Assembly (NCBI GenBank): GCA_004194705.1
Contig: SADC01000861.1
Location: 124,001-188,000 of the forward strand
Length of the DNA: 64,000 bases
Reading direction: 5' to 3'
Origin: Ditylenchus dipsaci
Lineage: Eukaryota > Nematoda > Chromadorea > Rhabditida > Anguinidae
Made by a program: the position numbers and the translations under genes. Below, in pieces: positions 11,067-24,529 of this stretch (positions are counted from its first letter, which is position 1; each line of letters begins with the position of its first letter). The notes under the pieces were generated by a model. It did no database searches. It was not told the DNA's origin and was given only the letters and a program-made list of their open reading frames with translations.

Positions 11067-11477
11067 GGTACTAATTCGGTTTACACCCCACCCCAGTTTT
11101 TGGGTTTATCGGTTTCTATGTTGCGACAAACATATTTTATTTATTCACATACATACAGTTCAACAATCTGAGACCATAAATAAAACATACTATCATTTCC
11201 ACTGAACTTTCGACGCCAAACAAAATCTGAGACATAACTTTTAAAAACAGAACGATGTGTGCCATATTCTAGCTTGTACCTTCTTTTGAACTTCTGCCAT
11301 GTTGATTCGATCGTCTGAGTGTGCGCTCCAGTCTCCGGATTGACGAAATTGACTGAGTGATTGACGGTGAAGTGACGGAATTCATCAGGCAGCTGTTCAA
11401 TTAGACTCAAAATAGCAAAAATAGCAAATGCAAAAAAAAATAAAAAATGGGGGTGGGGTGTAAAACGAATTAGTACC
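11067..11477. mobile_element. Merlin (IS1595-like) element, deletion derivative
   Basis: Termini GGTACTAATTCG and its inverse CGAATTAGTACC are immediately flanked by an 8-bp direct repeat AAAGTATA (11059-11066 and 11478-11485). That target length fits the Merlin superfamily, and the interior encodes an IS1595/ISXO2-type transposase fragment. At 411 bp it is an internally deleted, non-autonomous copy. Confidence 0.85.
11141..11400 (-). pseudogene. ISXO2/IS1595-type DDE transposase, C-terminal fragment
   Basis: The frame reads FRHFTVNHSVNFVNPETGAH followed by TQTIESTWQKFKRRYK and later YVSDFVWRRK. These are the catalytic-core and C-terminal landmarks of the ISXO2-like DDE transposases that mobilise Merlin elements. 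The N-terminal DNA-binding region and first catalytic acidic residues are absent, so it cannot act alone. It lies wholly inside the 411-bp element and ends at a stop near 11141. Only about 87 residues remain. Confidence 0.85.
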
Positions 11478-11499
11478 AAAGTATATATAAAATATATAA

Positions 11500-11858
11500 C
11501 GAAAATCGATTTTACCCGATTTTTGATATACCGTCAAAATATGAATTTTCCCCAAGAAAAAACCGGGAAATTTCTCGAACAATTTCTCGAGAATAAAACC
11601 CTAGTTAAAACTAGATTAGTTAAAATAAGGTCAGTTTTTTTTAAATCGATTCAACTGTGTGACAACCCTAGTCTTCTTGTCTTAGAGACATTTTGGCGTT
11701 AGATTCATGTAATCCATTCCCTGCCCCATTCAAAGAAACCTTAGTGTCGTATGAACCCCCTCCCATCAATAATTTAGGCCTTGGCCTGAGGGCCTGGCCA
11801 TTAAATTTGTATTAATATTCAAACTACTAAAGTAATAATTTTTGTAAATTCAACTCAC
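11500..11858. other. spacer, no downstream exon seen
   Basis: I searched this interval for the continuation of the exon at 11859-12162 and found no convincing acceptor with a conserved coding stretch. Confidence 0.4.
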
Positions 11859-12162
11859 TTTTGATGTAGTTAGTGAAAGCTTTAGTAGACATGTTATCTG
11901 ACTCCTCAGCAGTATCGAAGAATAAGTCTAACTTGCAAAAGGCTTTGAAAATCTCCACCGAGTGTGGCGAAAGGGAGTCTCGACTGCCAGAAGGATATTT
12001 CACGAGCAAAACCAAGTCTTTCTTTTTAGCTTTAATCTTGCTAGCATTTTTATTGCAATCAAGCTTCAGAATACACTGCTTTATTGAAAAAATATCGCAG
12101 AAATACAATAGCGAGACGATCACTACAGCAAGAGCATAATAGAAATATTCAAGAGAATACAT
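11859..12162 (-). CDS. orphan first exon, CDR/Fax GST-like membrane protein
   Basis: The ATG at 12162 begins MYSLEYFYYALAVVIVSLLY, an N-terminal membrane anchor. It continues into KKDLVLLVKYPSG and LSPHSVEIFKAFCKLDL, which resembles the start of the thioredoxin-like fold in nematode CDR (cadmium-responsive) and Fax-type glutathione-S-transferase-like proteins. The exon closes with a very strong donor (AAAA|GTGAGTT, GT at 11858-11857) in phase 1. The rest of such a protein, some 170-200 residues, is not visible downstream. The gene is either truncated by the transposon-rich DNA below it or continues beyond a long intron. The family call rests on the short LV-L-YP...SPHS pattern and is tentative. 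Confidence 0.4.
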
Positions 12163-12164
12163 CT

Positions 12165-12655
12165 TTTCGTTACTTAAAATTACGAGTAACAAAATTTTCA
12201 GGCAATAAATTATATGAAAATCAATTTTTGATTGACATGTGAATTTTAAATTTAAATGGCTATAAATTTTCATTCAAATAACTTGTAGAAGCCTTTCAGA
12301 TTGTTTTTCATATAATACTTAGAAGGGAACACATGATAGTGTACATGCGCAATATACCATTCAATTAACTTCGAAAATGCTTATTCAATTTAGACATCCT
12401 TTTCTGTGGAAAATTCAATTTTAGGTAAAAAATGTGTTTTAAAGTTGATAATTTTTCAGCATTAATATCACATAATCGCTCTGACGAATGTGTGCTTCAA
12501 TAGTCTAGTGGTTGATGGCTTGACTGGTATGGGCTTCAATGCCGAATGCCGAATTCAATGCTGGTGATAAAAGCTGGCTCGTCAAGGTCATCGACTAATT
12601 TAATTAACAACCCTGGTAACATATGAGTCGGCTTGGCCATAATCCCAAGCTTTGA
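12165..12655. other. intergenic, no gene seen
   Basis: AT-rich spacer with an isolated A-box-like TAGTCTAGTGGTTGATGGC near 12505 but no matching B-box. Nothing else supportable. Confidence 0.45.
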
Positions 12656-12656
12656 A

Positions 12657-13761
12657 TACCGTATTTCCTCTAATTGCCGCCCCCCTCCAATTGCCGCCCC
12701 CCCTCTAATTGCCGCCCCCCCCCCTAGAGGTCGATCGAAAAATAAGCGCCCCCCTCTAATTGCCGCCCCCCCCCTATTTTTTCGAAACCGTTTTTAACCT
12801 TTTTTCTGCACAATTTTTTGGCGGTTAGTTATTAATAAGAAGATGTGTCCAAGACCATTGTTTGCTGAAGAGGTATATGTAAGCAGGATCGATAAATATT
12901 CACGTGAACAATAAGTCTTCAACAACAAGTCTACCTTAAAAGGGGCTGGCAGACTTAATATGCGCATCGCCTTAGGTCACAGGTTCGACTACCACTGGCT
13001 GCAGACCTTATTTTTTTCTCTTTTTATTTACAAGTTTGTGTCCAATCCGATGAAATCCTCAATAGGATTATCAATCAAGCAATCAATTGCGACCATTTTA
13101 AGCTTCACTATCAGCAAATGCTGTAATTTGGAGATTTCATGCACATGACTGGCTGGTATTGAATTGGACATCAGTAAAAGTTTTTAAAACCTTAGCTCTA
13201 ACGAAATATTACCTCCTACCTTGTATGATAGCTCAAATGAAATCTCATGATCTTGGCTTTATTACTGTGTATGAAACGTGTCACTTGTCAAAAACATGCA
13301 GAAATATCAATCAAAGCAGTAGAAGAAAACCTTCAAAACCATCGATTATCGGAGCTCTAGCCTATTTTTTAGCCTACAAATAAGCTACACTAGGTGTGAA
13401 ACCCTGCGTTGATGGTCTTGTCGGATAGTCAAAAGCCCGAGGATGATTTTTACACGAAATTGTTAATAAAAAAAATTACATACATGGTGTGCAGCCGCTG
13501 GTAGTCGAACCTGTGACCTACGCGATGCGTATATAAAGTTCCCCACCCTTTAATTTGGCTGCCCTGGACAAACAATTGGCCTGAAAATTCTGCCCGAAAA
13601 TAATAAAAATTTTGAAAATAGGATAAAAACTTTCATTGTTGGAGTGGTAAATTACTTCAAATTTATGATCGAAAAATAAGCGCCCCTCTTCTAATTGCCG
13701 CCCCCCCTAGAGGTCGATCGGAAAATAAGCGCCCCGGGCGGCAATTAGAGGAAATACGGTA
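12657..13761. mobile_element. ACCGTATTT-family element with inverted tRNA-like arms
   Basis: Ends read ACCGTATTTCCTCTAATTG inward on both sides, followed by CCGCCCC-rich repeats and AGAGGTCGATCG...AAATAAGCGCCCC in both flanks. Further in, at 12952-13010 and again inverted at 13486-13545, is a tRNA-like segment with TAGGTCACAGGTTCGACTAC (B-box) preceded by ATGCGCATCGC. The element is 1.1 kb and has no transposase. Confidence 0.75.
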
Positions 13762-14345
13762 CTGGTCAGGATTAATGCCATTAGAGAGCAATAGATCAAT
13801 AGCTTCTGTATTTTACTGGTTTAAGCCTGGTATGAAATCTGGTTATCGGCATGATTATGACTGGTTAAGCTAAAGTCACGACTATACACACTACTAACCT
13901 TCTTTGAAAAGTTGGAACTCGAGCAGCTTGACATCAACTAAACCATAAAAAGAAAAATCGGCGCCAGTAGCGAATAACGCTAGTAGGGAACACTTTTGTG
14001 GTTAGGACAAATTCTGGTAGTTAACGTTCGGGCGAATCCTTACATATGCAAAGAGAAGTAACGCAAAGATGAGGGTTTAAGATGAGGATTTTGTGTTGTA
14101 TTTTGCAATTTTTAATAAAAAATAACTGACATGTCAGTCAGACAGATTGAAAGAAAAAGTAGATTTTTTTAAAAACTAAGATTTTTCGTTTAAAGGAGCA
14201 TATTTTTCAAAAAAAACTAAGATTTTCGATACAAAAAAATCAGTAGCTCTCGAATAATTTTAGAATAAATAAAAAAAACTAAGATTCGGGTACCGAAATA
14301 AGTAGATTCTTATAAATAAGTAGATATGGAATCCCTAGTATGAAC
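13762..14345. repeat. diverged repeat shared with 20.7-21.4 kb
   Basis: Phrases here (CCTGGTATGAAATCTGGTT, CGAGCAGCTTGACAT, GTTAACGTTCGGG) recur in the same order at 21040-21330. Several hundred bases therefore belong to one interspersed repeat family. No intact reading frame. Confidence 0.6.
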
Positions 14346-14391
14346 TTAATTTTTAAGTTCTAAAAATGAAAATAATCTTAGTAAAAAGTAA

Positions 14392-14462
14392 GGGCCGATC
14401 CGTGGATCGAACACGGGCCTCTCGCACCCAAAGCGAGAATCATACCACTAGACCAATCGGCC
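14392..14462 (-). tRNA. tRNA-Pro (UGG), one base short
   Basis: On the minus strand: acceptor GGCCGAT pairs with ATCGGCC, anticodon arm CTCGC-TTTGGGT-GCGAG gives anticodon TGG (Pro), and the T-arm loop is TTCGATC. Compared with the other three copies it lacks one C of the CCCC between variable region and T stem. It forms a divergent pair with the copy at 14610. Confidence 0.85.
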
Positions 14463-14609
14463 ACCCGATGAAATATATATGAAGGGAGGTGAAGATATTT
14501 GTGAAAATCAATATTCTCTTTTTTCTTTCGCATCAAAAGATATGATTCAGGAGAACACATATAAAAGCTAAAAAGTATCTTCACTTCTCTTCCCAATTAT
14601 CTGATCGGG

Positions 14610-14681
14610 TGCCGATTGGTCTAGTGGTATGATTCTCGCTTTGGGTGCGAGAGGCCCCGTGTTCGATCCACGGATCGGCCC
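14610..14681 (+). tRNA. tRNA-Pro (UGG), altered first base
   Basis: Same tRNA-Pro with TGG anticodon. One G of the leading GG is missing (GGGTGCCGATT against GGGTGGCCGATT), leaving a mismatch at the first acceptor pair. T arm CCGTG-TTCGATC-CACGG is perfect. It points away from its partner across about 147 bp. Confidence 0.8.
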
Positions 14682-14684
14682 TAA

Positions 14685-15600
14685 CTTTTTTTTAAGCTTT
14701 AGCTGGACCTGGATATAATGGCACCCCGATATACCGAAACATGCAGGCAGATGATATCGAACCTGTGACATGAAAAAAGTGAATAACAAAAACGAAAAAA
14801 ATGGGTGTGGTTGCACTTAGGGGGAGGGAGTGCACTTGGGCTTTTATGTACCGAAAATTTTTTTATATTCGGTTAGCTAGCAAGGAAAATAAGGCAACGT
14901 TTATCCTCGATATAACGGCAGCCTCGGCATCAAAGAGCCGGTTCTAATCAATTAAATTACCAGTCATATTGCGGCACTAACAATTTTTGAGAAAGAATTT
15001 TACACAGCAATTCGCATAATTTTTGCATAGAAAATTTGACGCTAGTAGCGAATAACTCCCCCCCCACCCCAACGATTTTCATTTTTTTTACTTTAGTAAA
15101 AAGTACCCAAATTTATGTCCCAGACCCCGCAAAATGTGCGCAAAGGGGGTATTCGCTACTAGCGCCGAAAATTTGAATTTTTATAAATTTTGTAAAAAAT
15201 GCGCTCATTTTCAGTGTTTCTATATCATTCAGCTCTGTTGTTGCTTTTTCTGCCTTTTTTTACTGATTGTCAATAAAAGATGATTTTCGGTTGAATAGTG
15301 CGGTAAACAACATATCTCGATACCTCAATAAAACTTTAGCTGGTTCCAAAGGGTGCCGTTACATCCAGGTTCGACTATACTGTACTTTCTTCTTTGTATG
15401 GCCCCTCCAAAAATATGACAAAAAACCTTAAATAATATTGATAATAAATCATTTTTTAAATATCATTTAAAAACATATTTTGTTGACAACAACTTGTGAA
15501 AAAACTTGTGTATTATTTTAACTTAAATAAAGACAAAAAATAACAAAACTGAAAATTATTCAGACTTCAGTATTTTTTTATTGCAATTCTTACTTAATTT
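14685..15600. other. intergenic with diverged transposon ends
   Basis: Left part (ACCTGGATATAATGGCACCCC, near 14705) and right part (GGGTGCCGTTACATCCAGGT, near 15350) are inverted relatives and end in a CTGTA motif, so this may be an old pogo-like element with the 15041 MITE inside it. No gene. Confidence 0.4.
15041..15167. mobile_element. GCTAGTAGCGAATA-family MITE
   Basis: GACGCTAGTAGCGAATAACT then poly-C at the left is inverted at the right (GGGGGTATTCGCTACTAGCGCC). A piece of the same end occurs near 13960. Confidence 0.75.
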
Positions 15601-15630
15601 TTGTTCACAATAATTTACCTGCAAAATCAT

Positions 15631-18700
<3,070 letters not shown>

Positions 18701-18719
18701 TCTTTATTTCTCAAATTCC

Positions 18720-19160
18720 TGCTTTGCAGAACAGCTTTGTCGTAGTAACAATGAAAAAAGCTACTCCTCTGCTTTGCTGCAAATTGGACTGACTGGACCA
18801 TCGTCAATGCAACTGACTATCGATTTTTTATTTATTTTTCCACGTGTAAACTTTTATTTGTTAAAAAGATAAGAAGTAAAAAAATCATGCTGATGCAATG
18901 GACAAAAAAACTTTTTCTTTTACTCTGTGAATTTAGCTTATTTGATCTTTACTCAAATAAAATTTTCTTCAAGATTGTAATTGTAACACTTAAAAGACGT
19001 CTACAATTAAAAAAATATTTTTCACGGTAGCCACAAGAAATAAATCAAAAATCTATTAATGTATCAAAAATATAAATACTTTTTAAAATTTTCACGTCAT
19101 AGACTGCTGGAATATTTTGCCGTGAAATCCTAAATTACCGATGAATATTCGTATGTCAGA
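18720..19160. other. upstream region of cth
   Basis: AT-rich 5' flank of the lyase gene and 5' flank of the tRNA-Leu gene. No other gene or clear promoter motif seen. Confidence 0.45.
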
Positions 19161-19164
19161 GAGG

Positions 19165-19307
19165 GACAGATGGCCGAGTGGTCTAAGGCGCTAGATTTAG
19201 GAGTCTTCGGTGTGGTTAGTGTGTAAGCCGAAGGAGCCAGAGTCCACAAGTCCTAAAAGTTAGGCTCTGGTATCTTCGGATGCGCGAATTCGAATCTCGC
19301 TCTGTTC
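19165..19307 (+). tRNA. tRNA-Leu (UAG) with 63-nt intron
   Basis: The acceptor begins GACAGAT, the A-box is TGGCCGAGTGGTCTAAGGCG, and the anticodon 5' strand CTAGA is followed by loop TTTAGG with anticodon TAG (19198-19200). The 3' strand TCTGG (19266-19270) pairs with CTAGA, so 19202-19264 is an intron after position 37. A long variable arm (TATCTTCGGATG) and the class II Leu layout are clear. The T arm is GCGAA-TTCGAAT-CTCGC, with one mismatch at the inner pair, and the 3' acceptor strand has a G-U and one mismatch. Likely functional, or a slightly decayed copy. Confidence 0.8.
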
Positions 19308-19309
19308 AA

Positions 19310-20210
19310 TGAAGTTTTTTGCAAACTTACTAGCAAAAACAACGTAAAAGACCAAATGCCCGTTCCCCGGCTCTCTATGTGTTCATGCCGACGCCAAAAA
19401 AAATATGCCTTGGTCCCCCCTATTGATTTTTTGCGCAATTTTTTTTCTTCTGATTGCCTCAAAAAACAACAAATTGAAGTATAAGAATTATAAGTCAAAT
19501 TTTATCTCAAATTTTATAATATTTTTGACATTAACCTACAACTGCATCAATCCTTTACGATAAAAAAAATGTGCTGATCTTGGTTGTGCAGCGGCCAACC
19601 CATGGCCGACATAATGATCTATACAATCTTAGATTGGTCTCGTAAATGTGTGTTTTAGACCCAAAAAGAGTATTTAAATGATTTTCGAGACAATTTAGAA
19701 ACAAAATTTTTCCGGAAACAATCAGCTTGGGGATCAAGGCAAAAATTGGATTTTTGCAAAAAACACAACAGGGGGGACCAAGGCATATTTTTTTCGGCGT
19801 CGGCATGAACACATATAGAGCCAGAAACCAAATACTATAGCGTTTTTAAATAAGGCTTTCAGCAGTGTGCAGACGCTCTTAACAAATTTTAAGGAAACGC
19901 CTCAGTTTTTGATATACCCTGTAATCAAAGCTGAAAGTTTAACCACTCTCTTTTAACACTCCGATACTCGGATGGCCTCTTTGGTGGAATCAACTCAGAA
20001 CTTTATGTTGTTCATTTTCATGCTGATCATTTTCAGTATATACACCATAGGTGGTTGAATATTTAGAATACGGGTCAAAAGGCTATTTTTACACATTTTC
20101 GAAAGTTCTGTAACGTGCAAGTCTATTTTTACCTTACGGGATGAGGCAAACCGAAGCTCTAAAAATGAAGATAACTTAAAGCTCTAAAAACGAATATAAT
20201 TTCAGCAAAA
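19310..20210. other. intergenic holding one foldback element
   Basis: No gene. Besides the element at 19367-19823 it holds AT-rich sequence up to the next tRNA pair. Confidence 0.5.
19367..19823. mobile_element. foldback with GGCTCTATATGTGTTC ends
   Basis: Left arm runs from GGCTCTCTATGTGTTCATGC through GCCTTGGTCCCCCC; the right arm is its inverse (GGGGGGACCAAGGC ... GCATGAACACATATAGAGCC), about 56 bp each. A third, single arm lies at 21371-21428, and AATCAGCTTGGGG...CAAGGCAAAA inside links it to the 50.3-kb element. Confidence 0.75.
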
Positions 20211-20214
20211 AGTC

Positions 20215-20286
20215 AGGCCGATCCGTGGATCGAACACGGGGCCTCTCGCACCCAAAGCGAGAATCATACCACTAGACCAATCGGCC
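20215..20286 (-). tRNA. tRNA-Pro (UGG)
   Basis: Complete 72-nt cloverleaf on the minus strand: GGCCGAT/ATCGGCC acceptor, TGG anticodon, CCGTG/CACGG T stem. Divergently paired with 20435-20506. Confidence 0.9.
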
Positions 20287-20434
20287 ACCCAATGAGATTT
20301 CCAGGAAATAAAGTTAAGATATGATTTTGGCTTTGAATGTGTTCTCCTGAATCATATCTTTTGATGCAAAAGAAAAGAGCGAATAATGATTTACACAAAT
20401 ATCTTCACCTCCTCTCCCAAATATCTCATCGGGT

Positions 20435-20506
20435 GGCCGATTGGTCTAGTGGTATGATTCTCGCTTTGGGTGCGAGAGGCCCCATGTTCGATCCACGGAT
20501 CGGCCC
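20435..20506 (+). tRNA. tRNA-Pro (UGG), T-stem mismatch
   Basis: Complete acceptor and anticodon arms with TGG anticodon. The T stem reads CCATG/CACGG, leaving one A-C mismatch. It is the plus-strand arm of the second inverted tRNA pair. Confidence 0.85.
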
Positions 20507-20527
20507 TAGCTTTTTGTTATTTTTAGA

Positions 20528-21340
20528 TTATAAATTTCTGAATATGTAAAATTTCCGTAAAAGGCGCCAAGCGCCCACCCTATTCAAAGAGTATTTTTCT
20601 CTAAGCCTATCTTTTTGGGTTCTTTTAGTGAGAACAAATAAGTTTCTTGCTGGGATTTTGTTGATGCACCATGGCAAGCTAGAGGAACCAGCGACCATAG
20701 CCTGGTCAGCACAATACAAAGACAAAACTGGAACATTAGATTCTGCCACCCAGGCACCACCCAGAGAGACTTGCTTGATTCACCGGCCCAGCAAGAGCTC
20801 GAGCTTGAGGCGATGGACGTCATGGCACGAAGAGCCTTGAAACTGGTTTCCACGATTTGATCAACCGTATAAATACTGATCACATCTGACTCTGGAATTT
20901 CACTATCGTCCATGAAGAACTCGAGCGCTAAGTCCATATTAGACTGGTTTAGTGACTCTTGGCATTTAAGAATCAAATTTGGTTTAATGCCAGAATTGAG
21001 CAATAGTTTCAAATCTCTCTGCACTTTACTGAATTGAGCCTGGTATGATATCTGGTTTTTGCCATGACTAGACTGGTCAAATTTGAGTCACGACGGACAC
21101 TACAAGAACTAACCTTATTTAAAAGAGAACTAGAGCAGCTTGACATACCCAAACCAGAAAAGAATAATGATCTAGTTCTGTCAAGACTGCTCCTGGTGCA
21201 ATTAATTCTTGTTGAGACCAAAGCTAGTTTGAATTCAAATATAATACTGGTTAATTGTCCCTATATTGTGTTCCCTATGAACACTAACCCTGGTAAGGAC
21301 AAATACTGGTTGTTAACGTTCGGGATGTCTACTTAACCGT
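20528..21340 (-). pseudogene. unassigned repeat-borne coding remnant
   Basis: The minus strand has a long open stretch (about 21024-20750) reading RDLKLLLNSGIKPNLILKCQ and later DDSEIPESDVISIYTVDQIV. In a neighbouring frame it continues as VPVLSLYCADQAMVAGSSSL and INKIPARNLFVLT. Composition looks protein-coding, but I recognise no family. Since the flanking DNA is repeated at 13.76-14.1 kb, this is probably the broken coding part of a transposon. One GAGTATTTTTCTC-family end sits at 20584-20606. Confidence 0.3.
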
Positions 21341-21370
21341 TAGACATTAGAACTAACGCCATAGTATATG

Positions 21371-21428
21371 TTTTTGGCTCTATATGTGTTCATGCCGACG
21401 CCGAAAAAAAATATGCCTTGGCCCCCCT
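21371..21428. repeat. solo arm of the 19.4-kb foldback family
   Basis: Reads GGCTCTATATGTGTTCATGC then GCCTTGGCCCCCC, matching the arms at 19367 and 19823. No partner arm is found nearby. Confidence 0.7.
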
Positions 21429-21429
21429 G

Positions 21430-22575
21430 GCGAGTCCTTACACTTTGATTTTTTGAGCCCAATCAATTGCAATGTGGAGTGTGCTGGTATTTGGTCGCGA
21501 ACAATCATATTTGAGAGGCGGCGGCAAAAAAGCAGCGCTTGCAGCGGCGGTAGTGTGACAATGGCATCGCTTGCGGCAGCGGCGGAATTTATATATTGTA
21601 AATATTGGAAAAATTGTGTAACAGGCCGTTGTAACCTAGACTGGCATAAGCAAGCCAAAACATATTTTGACTGATTTTCATCACAAAGGCCAGTTGGTAT
21701 AAGTGAATTTTTTTTATAATATATTGCCAATATCCTGAAGTGGCTGACGCTCTCCTATCTGCTTTATTGATTTCAGTGATGGGTAGAGAAGCTGTCGTCT
21801 GCTCGTCAAGACACACGGGCTGCAAACCGGACTCCGTCTTTTAAAAAAATGTGGTCACTTTGACTTTGGACAAAAGCTAAAAACACTCGGAATATTCCAC
21901 ATGACCACTTATAATATTACAGGAACACAAACAAATTAACAACTCCAACTTTATAACAAACAACAAGGAACAAGATTGAATTTTTGGAGGGGTTTTTAAT
22001 TTTAAAAGGGAGGGGTGGTACGCACGATTTTGTCGTGTTCAATAGAGTTGGTCATCACACACTCAGAATGACTACCCAGCTCATTTTGAGTCAGAATGAG
22101 ACCCACTAATTAACTGTAGAATTTTTCGTGCAATATACGAGAAATTCTACAGTTTTCAGCGTAGAATTCTCGACGGTGTAGAACTGACTCAAGATAATGA
22201 CTGTACGTCAATAACTGTAGAATTTCTCGTGTATCATACCTAAAAATGGTTAGAGAACTCATACACTTTCGGGCAAGGGATGCACTTGGGGTGTACGCTA
22301 AAACAAAAACAGGGCGAACTGGCCGTACACCAAATTTTAAGCAAATATAGACTCAAGGCTTCATGGAAATTTTGACACCATATGAAGTGCACCCCCTCTC
22401 CAAAAAGTATAATTTCTTTTACTAAAATTTGGTCAGATAGCTCATATTCATTTGTGTTCTACGAATAGAGAACTCATACTCTTTGGAGGGGGGGGGGGGG
22501 GGTGGACTTCAACTTCTACAGCTAATTTTTAGTCGGCTTTCAATGTTTATTGAGACCATCTGTCAAAAAAGGCAG
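21430..22575. other. intergenic, transposon fragments
   Basis: Holds a hairpin-MITE relative (22100-22240, with CGAGAAATTCTACAGTT and its inverse) and a CTCCAAAAAGTAT...ATACTCTTTGGAG foldback with a 14-bp poly-G (22385-22505). Open frames at 21.4-21.8 kb show no family. Confidence 0.5.
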
Positions 22576-22577
22576 AA

Positions 22578-22650
22578 TGGCCCAAACCGGGATCGAACCG
22601 GTGACATTTAGATCTTCAGTCTAACGCTCTCCCAACTGAGCTATTGAGCC
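22578..22650 (-). tRNA. tRNA-Phe (GAA)
   Basis: On the minus strand: acceptor GGCTCAA pairs with TTGGGCC, D arm GCTC/GAGC, anticodon arm TTAGA-CTGAAGA-TCTAA with GAA, T arm ACCGG-TTCGATC-CCGGT, discriminator A. All arms are canonical and there is no intron, so this should be functional. Confidence 0.95.
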
Positions 22651-22714
22651 CCATGTCAAGCAAGCTTTAATATATTGTTTAGCAATAATGAAAATATTAA
22701 CCCCATTTTTAGGG

Positions 22715-22935
22715 TTGGCGAAGGATCGGATTCTTCGATCCGAAGAATCGAAAAGTCGGTTGGAGTCGAAAATTTTCGAAGAATCGACTCGGATCGAAAG
22801 TCGAAAATCGTTTTTTTCGAAGAATCGGATCGAAAGTCGAAAATCGTTTTTTTCGAAGAATTGACTCAGATCGAAAGTCGAAAATCGTTTTTTTCGAAGA
22901 ATCGAATCGGACCGAAAGCCAAAATTTTTTAAGAA
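22715..22935. repeat. GATCGAAAGTCGAAAATCG minisatellite
   Basis: About four to five copies of a 33-38-bp unit containing GATCGAAAGTCGAAAATCG and TTCGAAGAATCG. Confidence 0.85.
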
Positions 22936-23031
22936 TTAACTCAGACTAAACTTATGATTTTTGAGCTATTAGATTTCAGAGTTAGTATTTTTTAATAACA
23001 ACAACATTGAGCAAACGACATAAAACAACGA

Positions 23032-24508
23032 TCAGGTATCATTTTCTAACAGTAAATTACAAATTTCTTCTGGCTCTTCTTCGTTTTTTTCACTGACTGC
23101 CTTCAATACCTCGTCTGCTAAATTTGCCTTGATGATGAGCAAGTTAGCCGCTGTCTGCTTTGACAGGCGTGAACGGAGAGAATTTGCAAATAGCAGACTT
23201 GCCTTAGAGAAGCACCTTTCTAAAGCAACACTAGATAAAGAGATTGGAAGATATTTGCGAGCCAGCACTGCTAAATTTGGAAAACGACGAGAGTTCTGAG
23301 CCCACCATTCATACATCTCCTCATGTCCAGCAAAATCCGGTCTCGGCAAAGGCAATTTCTTCTCATTTATGTATCGTTCAATTTTTCCTATAAATTTAAT
23401 AATAAATAATTCGACAAATAAATAACTGGATCTGACTCACCACGAAAACATTCCCATCTAACGAATTATCCACAACTTCTTCATCTTCCTCCCATAGATC
23501 ATTAGGATCAGTTGAGAAATGTCAGCTGAGTGCGGTGCATTTTTGACAGTAAATCAATGACCTCTTTCTTGATACAGTCCCATTTGTACTTCGGCATAAC
23601 CGATGTTCTATATTATTGATTATCAAATTAAAAAATTTGAATAATAAAAGACTAACTTGTAACAAAGACGTGGGTCTAAAAATGCGGCATAGCCTAAATC
23701 TGACTGGTTTAGCAAATCTCTTGTTCTAGCTTCCAGACTGATACTCATATTGACTGAAAATTCTACAAAGACATTGTCAAGATGCTCCAACAGTTTTCGA
23801 ACGAAAAAAGGATAGCATGAAATCGGAGCATTTTGGTATGAGGCCTAAGACAAATGACTATGTATGCACGATAGGCAAACAGAAAGCGAACCAACCATTT
23901 TAGTAGATGCTTCGAAGGGTTTAAGCACTTCTATTACATCGGCTATTTCGTCAAAATCTGCTTCTGACATATTTTTGATGTGTTTAGAAACCATACACCC
24001 CGGATTCTTTTCAGCGTACTGCAGCAAATTGGACTTGTGAGCAAGCGCGGAGGCAAGCATTTCCATCGTCGAATTCCACCTTGTCTTTACTTGCTGAAAA
24101 TACGTTTAACTGTTGGTTATTATCAAACTTTTTCTAGCTTACGAGCGATAAAGTCGTTGAGTCCTGTCCTTGCTGTTGTCGATAAGCGGCCATAGCTGTA
24201 GGTGTTCGGTGAAAGCCAATTCCAATTTTGCTAGCCTTTTCAACAACCGAGGAAACAAGAGTCGTTTTATTAATTCCGTCCCAGACGACCAGATGAAGGA
24301 CATGACAGAAGCAGTGAAAACTGGAATAAAATAACAGTAGCGCAAATAAACGTAAACGTTCTACCTCTGGATATTTGCCTTGACACAAACTCCACCACTA
24401 GATCCTGCCAAATTCGGCGCTCCATCACGAGTTGCTGCTACTACGTTGGTTTTGTCCACTTCTAACGTCTCCAAGATTGAGTTGATCTTCAGGGCTATTT
24501 TCCTATCT
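23032..24508 (-). CDS. hAT-family transposase, spliced, one frameshift
   Basis: Six exons can be joined: 24508 to about 24367, 24320-24143, 24093-23896, 23844-23657, about 23608 to 23445, and about 23390-23032. They encode the catalytic and dimerisation parts of a hAT transposase: VVAATRDGAPNLAGSS (acidic catalytic region), HCFCHVLHLVVWDGI, VKTRWNSTMEMLASAL, LGYAAFLDPRLCYK, and the hAT C-terminal signature MYEWWAQNSRRFPNLAVLA then SSVALERCFSKA. The fifth exon needs one frame change (near 23520) to reach DPNDLWEEDEEVV. No N-terminal BED finger is visible upstream, where a GC-rich dyad (24560-24660) intervenes. No terminal repeats were identified. It may be a decaying copy or a domesticated remnant; compact 45-70-nt introns show it is not recent plain DNA transfer. 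Confidence 0.8.
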
Positions 24509-24529
24509 GTGGGATCGATAATAAAAACA

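Noticed and set aside
21380..21830. Genes at 21.4-21.8 kb on either strand
   Set aside because: Overlapping frames on both strands include the solo foldback arm, show no domain and have no exon signals.
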